From: Acidobacteriota bacterium
Lineage (GTDB): Bacteria; Acidobacteriota; Blastocatellia; Pyrinomonadales; Pyrinomonadaceae
Assembly (NCBI GenBank): GCA_019639235.1
Contig: JAHBSG010000015.1
Coordinates: forward strand, 1-64,000
Reading direction: 5' to 3'
Length of the DNA stretch: 64,000 nt
The position numbers and the translations under genes are program-made. Positions 18,921 through 26,158 of this stretch are shown piece by piece (within the stretch, counting starts at the first letter, position 1; each line of letters opens with the position of its first letter). The notes under the pieces are model-generated. The model worked only from the letters and a program-made list of their open reading frames with translations, did not search any database and was not told the origin of the DNA.

Positions 18921-19207
18921 CGTCCGGTCGACGTTTAGCCGAGCGAAACATGTCTCCGCCCCTAACTTCCGCTTTAAGCTTGTCCCCCTGCTAAAACACC
19001 GAGGCGGGGCGACAAAGCTGTTAGACGACCGGGCCTTTTTCCAGTACCTTCGCTTCGATCAAAAACATCGTAGCAATACTAACATCGCATCGGAGCCAAA
19101 ACCGTTAGTGCTCTTTCGGCGGATCGGTCAGCATCTGGCAGAACCAGCGAGCGTCCTCGGGAAATTCCTTTTCCCACAGAAACTCTCTGGCGACGGTCGG
19201 GTAAACG
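18921..19207. other. Gene-poor stretch, probably decayed coding DNA
   Basis: No convincing gene. On the minus strand, just past the stop of the 19208 gene, one frame reads a protein-like tail (EFLWEKEFPEDARWFCQMLT, DPPKEH, stop at 19105-19107), and further on the same frame gives MFLIEAKVLEKGPVV and a stop. These may be remnants of a gene or genes destroyed by the repeats. A GC-rich inverted segment (GTCCCCC...GGGGCGAC) lies near 18979-19016. Nothing else was recognised. Confidence 0.35.
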
Positions 19208-19699
19208 CTACAAGTCACTGAGCCAGTCGTCACTATCCGTAATCTTCCGCGAATGAACCGAAAATCTTTTGCCTTTATTGAGCAAAATCACCGTCTCGGC
19301 GCTAGTATCATCCCCGGAATAGAACATCAGGTCAGTCCGACCATCTTTATTCACGTCACCCGCAGGAACCAGTGAATATACCCAATAGCTACCGCCCTGC
19401 CCTGCAATTCCGTAGTTGTAGGCGAAAAACGACTTTATCGACTTTCCGGTAGAGGTCTTTAGATCGAAAGTGATCCAATTCTTAACGTATTTATTGAGGA
19501 GACGTTTCCCCGGTGGGTTGTGATAGGTCTGGTATGTTCGAGGCTGAATCCGATCCGGTACTCCGTCACCGTCAACATCAATGAAGATCGGAGCCAGATT
19601 GTCGAAACCGCGCCTTTCGTTGTCAGAAATTTGCTGAGCATTCGTCGACACGGAAAAGACGAGCAGAGCAAGTTTCAAAAACAATATAACTTTGATCAT
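19208..19699 (-). CDS. Small exported protein with FG-GAP/VCBS-like calcium loops
   Basis: A 163-residue protein with a signal peptide (MIKVILFLKLALLVFSVSTN, cut near AQQ). Two calcium-binding loops of the VCBS/FG-GAP type are visible: FIDVDGDGVPDRI and AGDVNKDGRTDLMFY, each at the start of what would be a propeller-like repeat. The rest is beta-rich. Its codon usage is less GC-rich than its neighbours, and it sits inside the repeat-rich zone with no operon partner, so recent arrival is possible. The ribosome-binding region (AAGGAATTAAG) lies at the edge of a copy of the pntB-like tail. Exact function unknown. Confidence 0.65.
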   Translation of the reverse strand: MIKVILFLKLALLVFSVSTNAQQISDNERRGFDNLAPIFIDVDGDGVPDRIQPRTYQTYHNPPGKRLLNKYVKNWITFDLKTSTGKSIKSFFAYNYGIAGQGGSYWVYSLVPAGDVNKDGRTDLMFYSGDDTSAETVILLNKGKRFSVHSRKITDSDDWLSDL

Positions 19700-19713
19700 C
19701 TCAACTTAATTCC

Positions 19714-19771
19714 TTATCGCCGTTAGAATTTCAACCACCACCATCTTCACATCAATGAAGAACTTCACAAC
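19714..19771 (-). repeat. Degenerate second copy of the pntB-like 3' tail
   Basis: Matches 18799-18859 more closely than pntB itself (CATCTTCACATCAATGAAGA against CATCTTCACATCAACGAAGA). Translated on the minus strand it reads KFFIDVKMVVVEILTAIR. It again abuts a palindromic element, so tail and element appear to have been copied as one unit. Confidence 0.55.
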
Positions 19772-19832
19772 AACTCCCCTCCTTACGAAGGAGGGGTGGC
19801 ACCCGCTTCGGGTGACGGGGTGGTTCTCTCCG
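19772..19832 (+). repeat. Two-hairpin palindromic element, copy 2
   Basis: Nearly identical to copy 1 over the whole element, including the second hairpin CACCCGCTTCGGGTG and the tip GGGGTGGTTCTCTCCG. Confidence 0.85.
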
Positions 19833-19898
19833 CAAGATCAGCATTCATCCGTCATTTATCGAAACCAAAACAAAGAACCACTTCCCGGCAAAACCCGT

Positions 19899-19950
19899 AT
19901 CCCTCCTTCGTAAGAAGGAGAGCTTAATCAGACGGGGTGGTTCTCTCCGT
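19899..19950 (+). repeat. Palindromic element, copy 3 (shortened)
   Basis: Keeps the first hairpin (CTCCTTC...GAAGGAG) and the GACGGGGTGGTTCTCTCCG tip, but the second hairpin is replaced by CTTAATCA. It supplies the last codons (TERTTPSD) and the stop of the DUF559 gene. Confidence 0.75.
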
Positions 19951-20325
19951 CCAACCAAAGTTGCTTCGAATAACGGCGAGAACCCATTCCGCATCTTCAA
20001 ATACTAGCTTGTTCTCAAATCGAAGGACACGAATTCCGTGTGACTCAGCAAATTCTCTTTTCGAGCGGTCGTTCAACCGCGGGTGATCGACAAAATGAAG
20101 TTGGCCGTCCAATTCGATGGCTAGTTTTTCTTACGGGCAATAGAAGTCAAAAATGTAATTGCCGATGCTGTGCTGCCTTCGAAATTTACGCCCGTCGAGT
20201 TTTGAGCTCTTTACAAGGTTCCAAAAGGCCGCTTCGGCTGGCGTCAAGGATTTCCGTAGTTTGTCGCGGAACTTTGCGACCTGTGGCAATGAGTGTATGT
20301 CGGTTTTGCTTCTCTTGAACATCAC
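19924..20325 (-). pseudogene. DUF559 endonuclease-like gene with one internal stop
   Basis: A DUF559 (Vsr/PD-(D/E)XK-like) protein of about 133 codons, broken by a single in-frame TAA at 20131-20133. Before the stop it reads MMFKRSKTDIHSLPQVAKF...SLTPAEAAFWNLVKS...KFRRQHSIGNYIFDFYCP, and immediately after EKLAIELDGQLHF...SHGIRVLRFENKLVFEDAEW. Joined, this is the full family pattern: RRQHSIGNYIFDFYCP carries the catalytic Asp and ELDGQ the Glu. One substitution (for example GAA to TAA) explains the break. The gene sits between inverted sets of palindromic elements: copies 1-3 on one side, 4-6 on the other, with their GGTTCTC tips pointing at the gene. Such nuclease-repeat pairing suggests, without proof, that the nuclease acted in spreading the element. 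Readthrough or sequencing error are alternatives. Confidence 0.85.
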
Positions 20326-20338
20326 TTCTTATTTGCCC

Positions 20339-20398
20339 AGAGAACCACCCCGTCCGCCGAAGCGGCGTCCACCCCTCCTTCGTAAGGAGGGGAGCTTT
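20339..20398 (-). repeat. Two-hairpin palindromic element, copy 4
   Basis: AGAGAACCACCCCGTC, then hairpin CGCCGAAGCGGCG, then TCCACC, then hairpin CCCCTCCTTCGTAAGGAGGGG, then AGCTTT. The inner hairpin differs from copies 1-2 on both arms at once, keeping the pairing. Confidence 0.85.
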
Positions 20399-20418
20399 AT
20401 ATCTAGCCTTCGGATCTA

Positions 20419-20477
20419 GAGAACCACCCCGTCCGCCGAAGCGGCGTCCACCCCTCCTTCGTAAGAAGGGGAGTTTC
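20419..20477 (-). repeat. Two-hairpin palindromic element, copy 5
   Basis: Same layout as copy 4, with one mismatch in the outer stem (AAGAAGGGG instead of AAGGAGGGG). Separated from copy 4 by 20 bp containing the small palindrome ATCTAGCCTTCGGATCTAGA. Confidence 0.85.
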
Positions 20478-20498
20478 TTATTTTGCCCCAGGATTCGA

Positions 20499-20561
20499 GA
20501 GAACCACCCCGTCCGCCCAAAGCGGCGTCCACCCCTCCTTCGTAAGGAGGGGAGCTTTTTT
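20499..20561 (-). repeat. Two-hairpin palindromic element, copy 6
   Basis: Same layout; inner hairpin slightly decayed (CCGCCCAAAGCGGCG), outer hairpin perfect and followed by AGCTTTTTTT, which could also act as a plus-strand terminator. It lies 22 bp downstream of the pntB stop. Confidence 0.85.
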
Positions 20562-20583
20562 TCACACCCAAAGCTTATCAAGA

Positions 20584-21984
20584 TCACCCGCGCATCGCGG
20601 TCAATATCTCATCGACGACCTTCTTAGCATCGCCGAAGAGCATTTGGGTGTTGTCTTTGTAGAAGAGCGGGTTGTCCACGCCGGCGTAGCCCGAGGCCAT
20701 CGAGCGTTTCATGACGATGGTGTCGCGGGCTTCCCAAACGTGGAGCACCGGCATTCCCGCGATCGGCGAGGCCGGGTCATCGAGCGCCGACGGATTGACG
20801 ATATCATTCGCACCGATCACCCACGAAACATCCGTACCGCCAAATTCGTCGTTGATCTCTTCCATTTCAAAGACGATGTCATAGGGGATGTTCGCCTCGG
20901 CGAGCAGAACGTTCATGTGGCCCGGAAGCCGCCCGGCGACCGGATGGATGGCGAACTTAACTTCGGTGCCGCCTTCTTTCAATATCTTGACCACCTCGGC
21001 GAGCGAGTGCTGCGCCTGAGCAACGGCGAGCCCGTAGCCCGGGACGATGATCACTTTCTTTGCCTGCCGCAGCATTTCGGCCGAGGTCGCCGCATCTACC
21101 GAGCGCACCTCGCCGGCCGGGGCCGAACCGCCCGCGGCCGCAGAACCGCCTTCGGTGCCGAAGCCGCCAAGCATCACGCTGACGAATGAGCGGTTCATTC
21201 CGCGGCACATTATGTAGCTGAGGATCGCACCGCTCGAACCAACCAACGCTCCGGTGATGATGAGCAGGTCGTTCGAGAGCATAAAGCCCGCCGCCGAGGC
21301 CGCCCAACCCGAGTAGCTGTTCAGCATCGAAACGACCACCGGCATATCCGCACCGCCGATCGCCATTATGAAATGGATGCCCAAAACGCCGGTCACAACG
21401 GTCGCTGCTATCAGGTACGCGTTCCCGCCGGTTCCGGGCGCCATCACATAGAGCACGCCGAGAACGACCGTCGCGATCAGCATCAGGAGATTGATGAAAT
21501 GACGGCCGGGAAGCAGGAACGGGTTGCCGCTGATAGAGCCGCGAAGTTTGAGGAACGCGATGACCGATCCCGTGAAGGTGATCGAGCCGACGCAAACGCC
21601 GACGAAGATCTCGATCAGCAAGATACCGGCGTCCTCTACCGTTTTACCGGCGGCAAATTTATCGAGGTAGGTACCAAATCCGACCAAAACTGCCGCGAGC
21701 CCGACAAAGCTGTGCAGGATCGCCACAAGCTCCGGCATCGAGGTCATCTGCACCCGCGAGGCGACCGTTGCGCCGATCAGCGCACCGACCAGCACAACCG
21801 CACCGAGGATCGGCCAGCCGCTCGGCTGCATCGCCGCGACCGTCGCCGCCAGCGCGATAAGCATCCCGATGATGCCATACCAATTCCCCCGCCGGGCCGT
21901 CTCCTGCTTGGACAACCCACCAAGGCTCAAAATAAACAACGCACTCGCGGCGATGTATGCGATCGTGATCAAAGATTGTTGCAT
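20584..21984 (-). CDS. pntB: NAD(P) transhydrogenase subunit beta
   Basis: A 466-residue PntB: about nine membrane helices (domain II) followed by the soluble NADP(H) domain III with [53 protein letters not shown] and [12 protein letters not shown]. With PntA it transfers hydride from NADH to NADP+ driven by the proton gradient, supplying NADPH. The start is disturbed: the ATG at 21984 ([14 protein letters not shown]) has no ribosome-binding site, and an open frame continues through the REP element to 22026 ([14 protein letters not shown]). A truncated duplicate of the original 5' end lies at 22605-22700. The enzyme body is intact, but translation may depend on a REP-derived leader. Confidence 0.93.
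   Translation of the reverse strand: MQQSLITIAYIAASALFILSLGGLSKQETARRGNWYGIIGMLIALAATVAAMQPSGWPILGAVVLVGALIGATVASRVQMTSMPELVAILHSFVGLAAVLVGFGTYLDKFAAGKTVEDAGILLIEIFVGVCVGSITFTGSVIAFLKLRGSISGNPFLLPGRHFINLLMLIATVVLGVLYVMAPGTGGNAYLIAATVVTGVLGIHFIMAIGGADMPVVVSMLNSYSGWAASAAGFMLSNDLLIITGALVGSSGAILSYIMCRGMNRSFVSVMLGGFGTEGGSAAAGGSAPAGEVRSVDAATSAEMLRQAKKVIIVPGYGLAVAQAQHSLAEVVKILKEGGTEVKFAIHPVAGRLPGHMNVLLAEANIPYDIVFEMEEINDEFGGTDVSWVIGANDIVNPSALDDPASPIAGMPVLHVWEARDTIVMKRSMASGYAGVDNPLFYKDNTQMLFGDAKKVVDEILTAMRG
21911..21960 (-). repeat. Direct repeat of pntB 5' region, copy inside pntB
   Basis: Fifty bases identical to 22627-22676. The two copies bracket the RAYT gene and its inverted REPs. Just upstream of the identical block the first codons differ only at third positions (CTT/ATT/ACA/ATT against TTG/ATC/ACG/ATC plus first-base change in Leu). 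Confidence 0.9.
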
Positions 21985-21993
21985 ACAATGCAG

Positions 21994-22017
21994 AAGCCCG
22001 CGCGTAAGCAAGGGCTT
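21994..22017 (+). repeat. REP element, left of RAYT
   Basis: AAGCCCGCGCGTAAGCAAGG plus GCTT, an imperfect palindrome, within a longer conserved TGC(A/G)G...TTAAC context. Inverted relative to the copy at 22595-22618. Confidence 0.85.
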
Positions 22018-22032
22018 AACATCCAAGCCAGG

Positions 22033-22569
22033 CTAATCTCGAAACTCGAAAGGAATGTCCTCCTGGCAGTACTTAACGTAATCAACTGCGGCGTCAACAT
22101 GCCTCGGTTTCCAAAGGTATCGTGTGCTCGCCCCTCGCGACCAAACTTTCTCATCGCTACCACAGAGTCGCTCTGCTCTTAAACGGCGCGTGGCATAGGC
22201 CTTGAGATCATTCACGATCTTCTCCGGCTTTACGGCTCCGGAACTAACGACATGAGCATGATTTGTTCTCACGTTCATCGCGCGAAGGTCGTAGTCTCTA
22301 ATTTCACAAACTTCCCTGATGGCGGCCTCAACACAAAGCCGCTGCCGGTCGTCGAGCAACAACGGTCTTTGCTTTCGACCGTCCTTCATCGCCTCAATCA
22401 ACGGAACGCTCGGTGTCACCATCGGACCACCGTAGCGATTATTGCCGTTCCGTCTGACCGAGGTTCGTGCGTCCCCATGCAACCACGTACCATAGGTTCG
22501 GAAAGTCAGAAGGTAAGCGATCGGGAATGGATTTTCCTCGTAAACCTCGAATCCGTGATCGTCAAGCAT
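22033..22569 (-). CDS. REP-associated tyrosine transposase (RAYT, Y1/HUH family)
   Basis: A 178-residue IS200-like Y1 transposase of the REP-associated group. The family opening is TFRTYGTWLHGDARTSV; the HUH metal site is NVRTNHAHVVSS and the nucleophile lies in LKAYATRRLR; the C-terminal part has VWSRGASTRYLW and AVDYVKYCQE. RAYTs are single-copy domesticated nucleases that cut and join REP hairpins as single-stranded DNA. This one is flanked at once by inverted REPs at 21994-22017 and 22595-22618, a typical arrangement, and appears intact. It interrupts the pnt operon between the 22701 gene and pntB. Start ATG at 22569; no strong ribosome-binding site. Confidence 0.9.
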   Translation of the reverse strand: MLDDHGFEVYEENPFPIAYLLTFRTYGTWLHGDARTSVRRNGNNRYGGPMVTPSVPLIEAMKDGRKQRPLLLDDRQRLCVEAAIREVCEIRDYDLRAMNVRTNHAHVVSSGAVKPEKIVNDLKAYATRRLRAERLCGSDEKVWSRGASTRYLWKPRHVDAAVDYVKYCQEDIPFEFRD

Positions 22570-22594
22570 ATTCCTGCATTCGATGTTGCGAGTT

Positions 22595-22618
22595 AAGCCC
22601 TTGCTTACGCGCGGGCTT
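22595..22618 (-). repeat. REP element, right of RAYT
   Basis: AAGCCCTTGCTTACGCGCGG plus GCTT, the exact reverse complement of the left copy; also identical to 23862-23885 inside pntA. Confidence 0.85.
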
Positions 22619-22700
22619 CCGCATTCGACAACCCACCAAGGCTCAAAATAAACAACGCACTCGCGGCGATGTATGCAATTGTAATAAGGCCGGTTTTCAT
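22605..22700 (-). pseudogene. Truncated duplicate of the pntB 5' end
   Basis: Reads [20 protein letters not shown], then LGGLSNAEARA and a stop inside the REP. The ATG immediately follows the TGA of the 22701 gene, as expected for the original pntB start in a tightly packed operon, so this is probably the ancestral 5' end left behind when the RAYT-REP unit entered. It is too short to be functional. Confidence 0.8.
22627..22676 (-). repeat. Direct repeat of pntB 5' region, copy in the truncated duplicate
   Basis: Identical for 50 bp to 21911-21960 within functional pntB. Confidence 0.9.
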
Positions 22701-23270
22701 TCAGTCTCGTCGGTTCGGGCGAACCATTCCTTGTAAACCGTGAACCAGATAATCACCCATATATCCGCGTCCGACGAATCGGGCATGTATTTCTTTTTCG
22801 ATCAACGTTTTCATGTTTCGCGAATCACTGGCTTCTCCGATCAAATACTTCCATTCAGAAAACAATCGGCTTTCCGGGCTTAATTCAACGGAATCGGTAA
22901 AAAATCGCCGCGATGTTTCGTGCCACTTCTTTTCGTTACCAAATCCATAGGCATACGGTCCATGCCCAAGGATAGCGATGATAAATCTGGCCTCGGCGGA
23001 CAAACTGTGCTCACCACCAAAATTTTCAATGAGGGCCTCAACTGAAACCTCATCAAATTTAGCTTTGTCCAATCCTGTCAAGATCGTCGGTTCGGTGATC
23101 CTGTACCAGATGAAAAAGATCAGCCGCAATAGCGTCTCCTCGTCGCGTAAGCCGAACTGCCAACGTTGCAGCAAGGCATTTGCGGCAAAACCAAGTGTCG
23201 GAGCTCCGTGCGAATAGCCGCGTTCGATCTCATTAATCTCTTGAATTGATAGAACCGTTTTAAATTCCAT
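22701..23270 (-). CDS. Protein of unknown function encoded between pntA and pntB
   Basis: A 189-residue soluble protein with no signal or membrane helix. Notable segments are SIQEINEIERGYSHGAPTLG, LLRLIFFIWYRITEPTILTG, FIIAILGHGPYAYGFGNEKK and LIEKEIHARFVGRGYMGDYL. No family was recognised. Its ATG follows the pntA stop with no gap (TAG then ATG), with AGGAAG just before, and its TGA is followed directly by the ancestral pntB ATG, so it was built into the operon before the RAYT insertion. Its base composition looks lower in GC than pntA and pntB, which suggests acquisition. A role with transhydrogenase is only suggested by position. Confidence 0.65.
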   Translation of the reverse strand: MEFKTVLSIQEINEIERGYSHGAPTLGFAANALLQRWQFGLRDEETLLRLIFFIWYRITEPTILTGLDKAKFDEVSVEALIENFGGEHSLSAEARFIIAILGHGPYAYGFGNEKKWHETSRRFFTDSVELSPESRLFSEWKYLIGEASDSRNMKTLIEKEIHARFVGRGYMGDYLVHGLQGMVRPNRRD

Positions 23271-24908
23271 CTACTTCCTAAACATCGCCAGCATTCTGTT
23301 GGTAACTAAAAATCCGCCGGCGATGTTGATCGTGGCGATGAGAACGGCGACGGCGCCGAGGATCGTGGTCACGTTCATCTCGCCGGAGAGTTGAAGCATT
23401 CCGCCGACGAGGATGATGCCGCTGATCGCGTTGGTGACGCTCATTAGCGGCGTGTGCAGGGCGGGCTTCACATTCCAGACCACCTGGAACCCGACGAAGA
23501 CCGCGAGCATAAAGACCGTAAAGTGCGAGAGCTTCGAGTCCGGCACGTAAAAGCCGATCAGCAGCAGTACAAGCCCGATGCCGACAAGCGTCAGCGGGTG
23601 CATTCCCGTGCCCTCGTCGTGGCCGTGGCCGGCGGAGCTTTTCGCAGCCGCGGCGACCGCTGCCGAGCTCTTGGTCGGCACGCCCGGTTCCGGCGGCGGC
23701 GGCTGTTCTTTGACCGGTGCCGGCCAGAGCATCTTGCCCTCGTGGAGCACGATCGCACCGCGGACTATCTCATCCTCGAGATTCACGACAAGTTGCGGAG
23801 GCCCGACCGTGAGGGAGGGCTTAACATCCGAGTTTAATTGCTCCTCGTTCTGTTTCGTGTCAAGCCCTTGCTTACGCGCGGGCTTCTGCAATTCTTCGAT
23901 CAACGCCGTCACACACGCTCCGTAAAGCTGCGACGACATCGAAGCCATCCGCGAGGGCAGGTCCGTGTAGCCGATTATGGTAACACCCTTGTGGTGGACG
24001 ACCTTGCCAGGCTCTGTCAGCGCACAGTTGCCGCCCTGCTCGGCCGCGAGGTCAACGATAACCGAGCCCGGCTTCATTGATTCGACCATGCCCTGCGTTA
24101 TCAGCTTCGGTGCCGGCTTGCCGGGTATCAACGCGGTCGTCACGATGATATCGACCTGCATCGCCTGGGCGGCAAAGAGGGCCATTTCGGCTTTGAGAAA
24201 ATCGTCCGACATCTGCTTGGCATAGCCGCCCTTGCCTTCGCCTTCTTCCTTGATGTCGAGTTCGAGAAACTCGGCGCCCATCGAGGCGACCTGATCCTTG
24301 GTCGCCGACCGCGGGTCAAATGCCCGGACGATCGCGCCCAATCCCTTCGCCGCACCGATCGCCGAAAGCCCCGCAACGCCCGCACCAATAACAAGTACCT
24401 TTGCCGGGTCGATCTTGCCGGCGGCCGTGATCTGTCCGGTAAAGAAACGCGGAAAATGTGCCGCCGCTTCGATCACCGCACGGTAGCCCGCGATGTTCGC
24501 CATCGCCGAAAGCGTGTCCATCTTTTGCGCCCGCGTTATCCGCGGCACGCTGTCCATCGCAAAAACGGTCGCCTTTCGCTTGGCGAGCTTATCGACGATC
24601 TCGCGGTTCTGCCCCGGCCACAAAAAGCCGACCAGCCAACCGCCCTCGCGGAGCAGTTCGGCCTCGCCTTCCTCGGGCGGCCGGACCTTCATCACCACGT
24701 CCGAGGTGGACCAAAGCTCTTTCGCGTCTGCGGCGATCGTCGCGCCGGCCTCTTGATACTCGGCGTCCGAGGCGTCGATGGCGATGCCGGCACCCGATTC
24801 GACGGCGACGTCGAAACCGAGTTTCTTGAGCTTTAGTATCGTTTGAGGGGTGGCGGCGACACGGCGTTCGCCCGGATGGATCTCTTTAGGGATTCCGATC
24901 GTTGGCAT
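23271..24908 (-). CDS. pntA: NAD(P) transhydrogenase subunit alpha, with REP-derived insert
   Basis: A 545-residue PntA combining the NAD(H) domain I and the short membrane part in one chain. Domain I starts [20 protein letters not shown] and has the Rossmann turn [18 protein letters not shown] and [19 protein letters not shown] Pro/Ala/Lys-rich linker leads to about three helices ([55 protein letters not shown]). Residues about 340-372 ([20 protein letters not shown], then [11 protein letters not shown]) are encoded by a 99-bp inverted REP pair inserted in frame in the hydrophilic joint between domain I and the membrane part. The start at 24908 begins the conserved sequence; a promoter-like element places the transcript start about 5 nt before it. 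Confidence 0.93.
   Translation of the reverse strand: MPTIGIPKEIHPGERRVAATPQTILKLKKLGFDVAVESGAGIAIDASDAEYQEAGATIAADAKELWSTSDVVMKVRPPEEGEAELLREGGWLVGFLWPGQNREIVDKLAKRKATVFAMDSVPRITRAQKMDTLSAMANIAGYRAVIEAAAHFPRFFTGQITAAGKIDPAKVLVIGAGVAGLSAIGAAKGLGAIVRAFDPRSATKDQVASMGAEFLELDIKEEGEGKGGYAKQMSDDFLKAEMALFAAQAMQVDIIVTTALIPGKPAPKLITQGMVESMKPGSVIVDLAAEQGGNCALTEPGKVVHHKGVTIIGYTDLPSRMASMSSQLYGACVTALIEELQKPARKQGLDTKQNEEQLNSDVKPSLTVGPPQLVVNLEDEIVRGAIVLHEGKMLWPAPVKEQPPPPEPGVPTKSSAAVAAAAKSSAGHGHDEGTGMHPLTLVGIGLVLLLIGFYVPDSKLSHFTVFMLAVFVGFQVVWNVKPALHTPLMSVTNAISGIILVGGMLQLSGEMNVTTILGAVAVLIATINIAGGFLVTNRMLAMFRK
23793..23891. repeat. Inverted REP pair (BIME-like) inside pntA
   Basis: Exactly 99 bp with TTGC/GCAA ends. 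One arm (23859-23891) carries the same REP as beside RAYT; the other (23793-23825) is a variant in opposite orientation (GAGGCCCGACCGTGAGGGAG, then GGCTTAAC). The length is a multiple of three and both arms are open in the pntA frame. Confidence 0.85.
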
Positions 24909-24919
24909 ATGTTGACGTA

Positions 24920-24947
24920 AGTATAGTGGGAAACGCCCGACGCGCAA
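24920..24947 (-). promoter_or_regulatory. Sigma-70-like promoter of pntA, near leaderless
   Basis: TTGCGC (24942-24947), a 16-bp spacer and TATACT (24920-24925). A start point 6-7 bp downstream would lie about 5 nt from the ATG at 24908, where no ribosome-binding site is seen. Confidence 0.45.
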
Positions 24948-24990
24948 ATCGGAGCACATCGGCTCGAAATTTTATTTTCTGCGGACCCGG

Positions 24991-25458
24991 CTAAATGGCC
25001 TGCATCGTGATCACGATCATCGGGTTGTCGCCCGCGACCTTTACATATGAGACCCAATAACCCTGTTTCTCATACTCGACCCGCTTGAACATTCCGCCGT
25101 CCTCGTTGGCCTGGACGTCCTCGCCGATCACGGCCTTCGCGGTCGGAGCCTTGCTGATGTCGCCGGTGTACATCACCGAGATCGCCCGGACCTTTCCGGC
25201 ATCGTCATAAAAAACGCGTGCCTCTTCGCCATCGGCCGGGGCGTAAAGATCCTCTGTATCGGATTTCTCCTTCGGGTCGCCGAGAGCCGAACGAGCCTCC
25301 GCCGCGGTCATCCCGATCTTGACACCGCGGTAGGCCTTAAAGACCGGATCGACATTCACGGAAACTGCCGTAGCTCCGGCATTGCCGTTGATCACTCCGC
25401 CCAAGCAAACAACGCCGGCGGACAAAAGAAATGAAAACATCAATGCTCGATATCTCAT
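24991..25458 (-). CDS. Exported protein, BamE/SmpA-like fold suspected
   Basis: A 155-residue protein with a signal peptide (MRYRALMFSFLLSAGVVCLG, cut near GNAGA) and a single mature domain. The segment YRGVKIGMTAAEARSALGDP followed by strands (ARVFYDDAGKVRAISVMY) has the pattern of SmpA/BamE-like domains, in which a G-M-T turn begins a helix ending L-G-x-P. There is no lipobox cysteine, so it would be soluble in the periplasm. The family assignment is tentative. The start at 25458 has a strong AAGGAGGAG site; the earlier in-frame start does not. Transcribed alone. Confidence 0.65.
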   Translation of the reverse strand: MRYRALMFSFLLSAGVVCLGGVINGNAGATAVSVNVDPVFKAYRGVKIGMTAAEARSALGDPKEKSDTEDLYAPADGEEARVFYDDAGKVRAISVMYTGDISKAPTAKAVIGEDVQANEDGGMFKRVEYEKQGYWVSYVKVAGDNPMIVITMQAI

Positions 25459-25599
25459 GATCTCCTCCTTATCAGGCGGTCGCGAAAAAGCAGGTGCGAC
25501 GATTATCAAAAAGCTGTGTTTGGTTGGTGATGCAGGGCTTTTGACCTAATTATATACCCGAATCCGATATGAAACAAAAAGTTTTCAATTTGGCCCGGA

Positions 25600-26148
25600 T
25601 CACGGGCGCTCGAGGATCTGCTTTAGATTCGCGAGCCCTTCTTCATAGTCCTTGCCGATCGCCTGTTCGAGGTCCATAACGAGCAGCATCAGGTTCATCG
25701 GCCGCGGCATCTCCGTGCGAAAGCCCCAGCGGACTCGGGTCTGTGCCGCCCCGACCGGTTCGGTTACGAGATATGCGTCCGCCTTCGATTCGAACGGGGC
25801 TTTGAACCGCAGTTCGGTATCGATCTTCTCACCCTCGACGATACGTTTAATTTCCTGCTCGCCGGAGCCGACCTCGGGGTTCGTGCTTTCCCATCGCGAA
25901 ACGAAGCCTGCCGTACCGTCGGTCCCGGTCGCTTCCTGCTTCATTCCGGGGTCGCGTCTATACCACGTACCCCATTCATTCTGGTTCTTTACCTGTTTCA
26001 AATATGCAAAGACCAGGTCGCGTGGTTTATTGATAACGACCTCGCGCTCCGCACTGACCTCGGTCCCGGTGAGGAAGACGGCGGCCGCGGCAACCGTGAA
26101 AATAACGATAATGATCAGAGCAACTGCGATGGCGATCTTTTTCAACAT
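25600..26148 (-). CDS. Membrane-anchored SRPBCC (START-like) protein
   Basis: A 182-residue protein with an N-terminal membrane helix (IAIAVALIIIVIFTVAAAAV) and an SRPBCC/polyketide-cyclase-like domain: VVINKPRDLVFAYLKQVKNQ at the start of the helix-grip fold, NEWGTWYRRDPGM, and the long C-terminal helix MNLMLLVMDLEQAIGKDYEE. These domains bind hydrophobic ligands. The gene starts 10 nt after the stop of the 26159 gene and has a GAGGTGAG ribosome-binding site, so the two form an operon. Ligand unknown. Confidence 0.8.
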   Translation of the reverse strand: MLKKIAIAVALIIIVIFTVAAAAVFLTGTEVSAEREVVINKPRDLVFAYLKQVKNQNEWGTWYRRDPGMKQEATGTDGTAGFVSRWESTNPEVGSGEQEIKRIVEGEKIDTELRFKAPFESKADAYLVTEPVGAAQTRVRWGFRTEMPRPMNLMLLVMDLEQAIGKDYEEGLANLKQILERP

Positions 26149-26158
26149 TTTCTCACCT

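Noticed and set aside
20339-20561. CRISPR-like array (three units about 80 bp apart)
   Set aside because: Units are 60-bp double palindromes, the gaps are only about 20 bp and unequal, other copies are inverted, and no cas gene is present.
18860-20561. Palindromic elements as ordinary intrinsic terminators
   Set aside because: Only copy 6 has a T run; several copies do not follow a gene, and both hairpins and the tip are conserved beyond what termination needs.
22605-22700. The 31-codon pntB-like frame as a real small protein
   Set aside because: It is a truncated copy of the PntB start that runs into a REP and stops there.
20584-24908. pntA and pntB as decayed genes because of the insertions
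   Set aside because: Both frames are fully open with all NAD(P)-binding motifs; the PntA insert is in frame.
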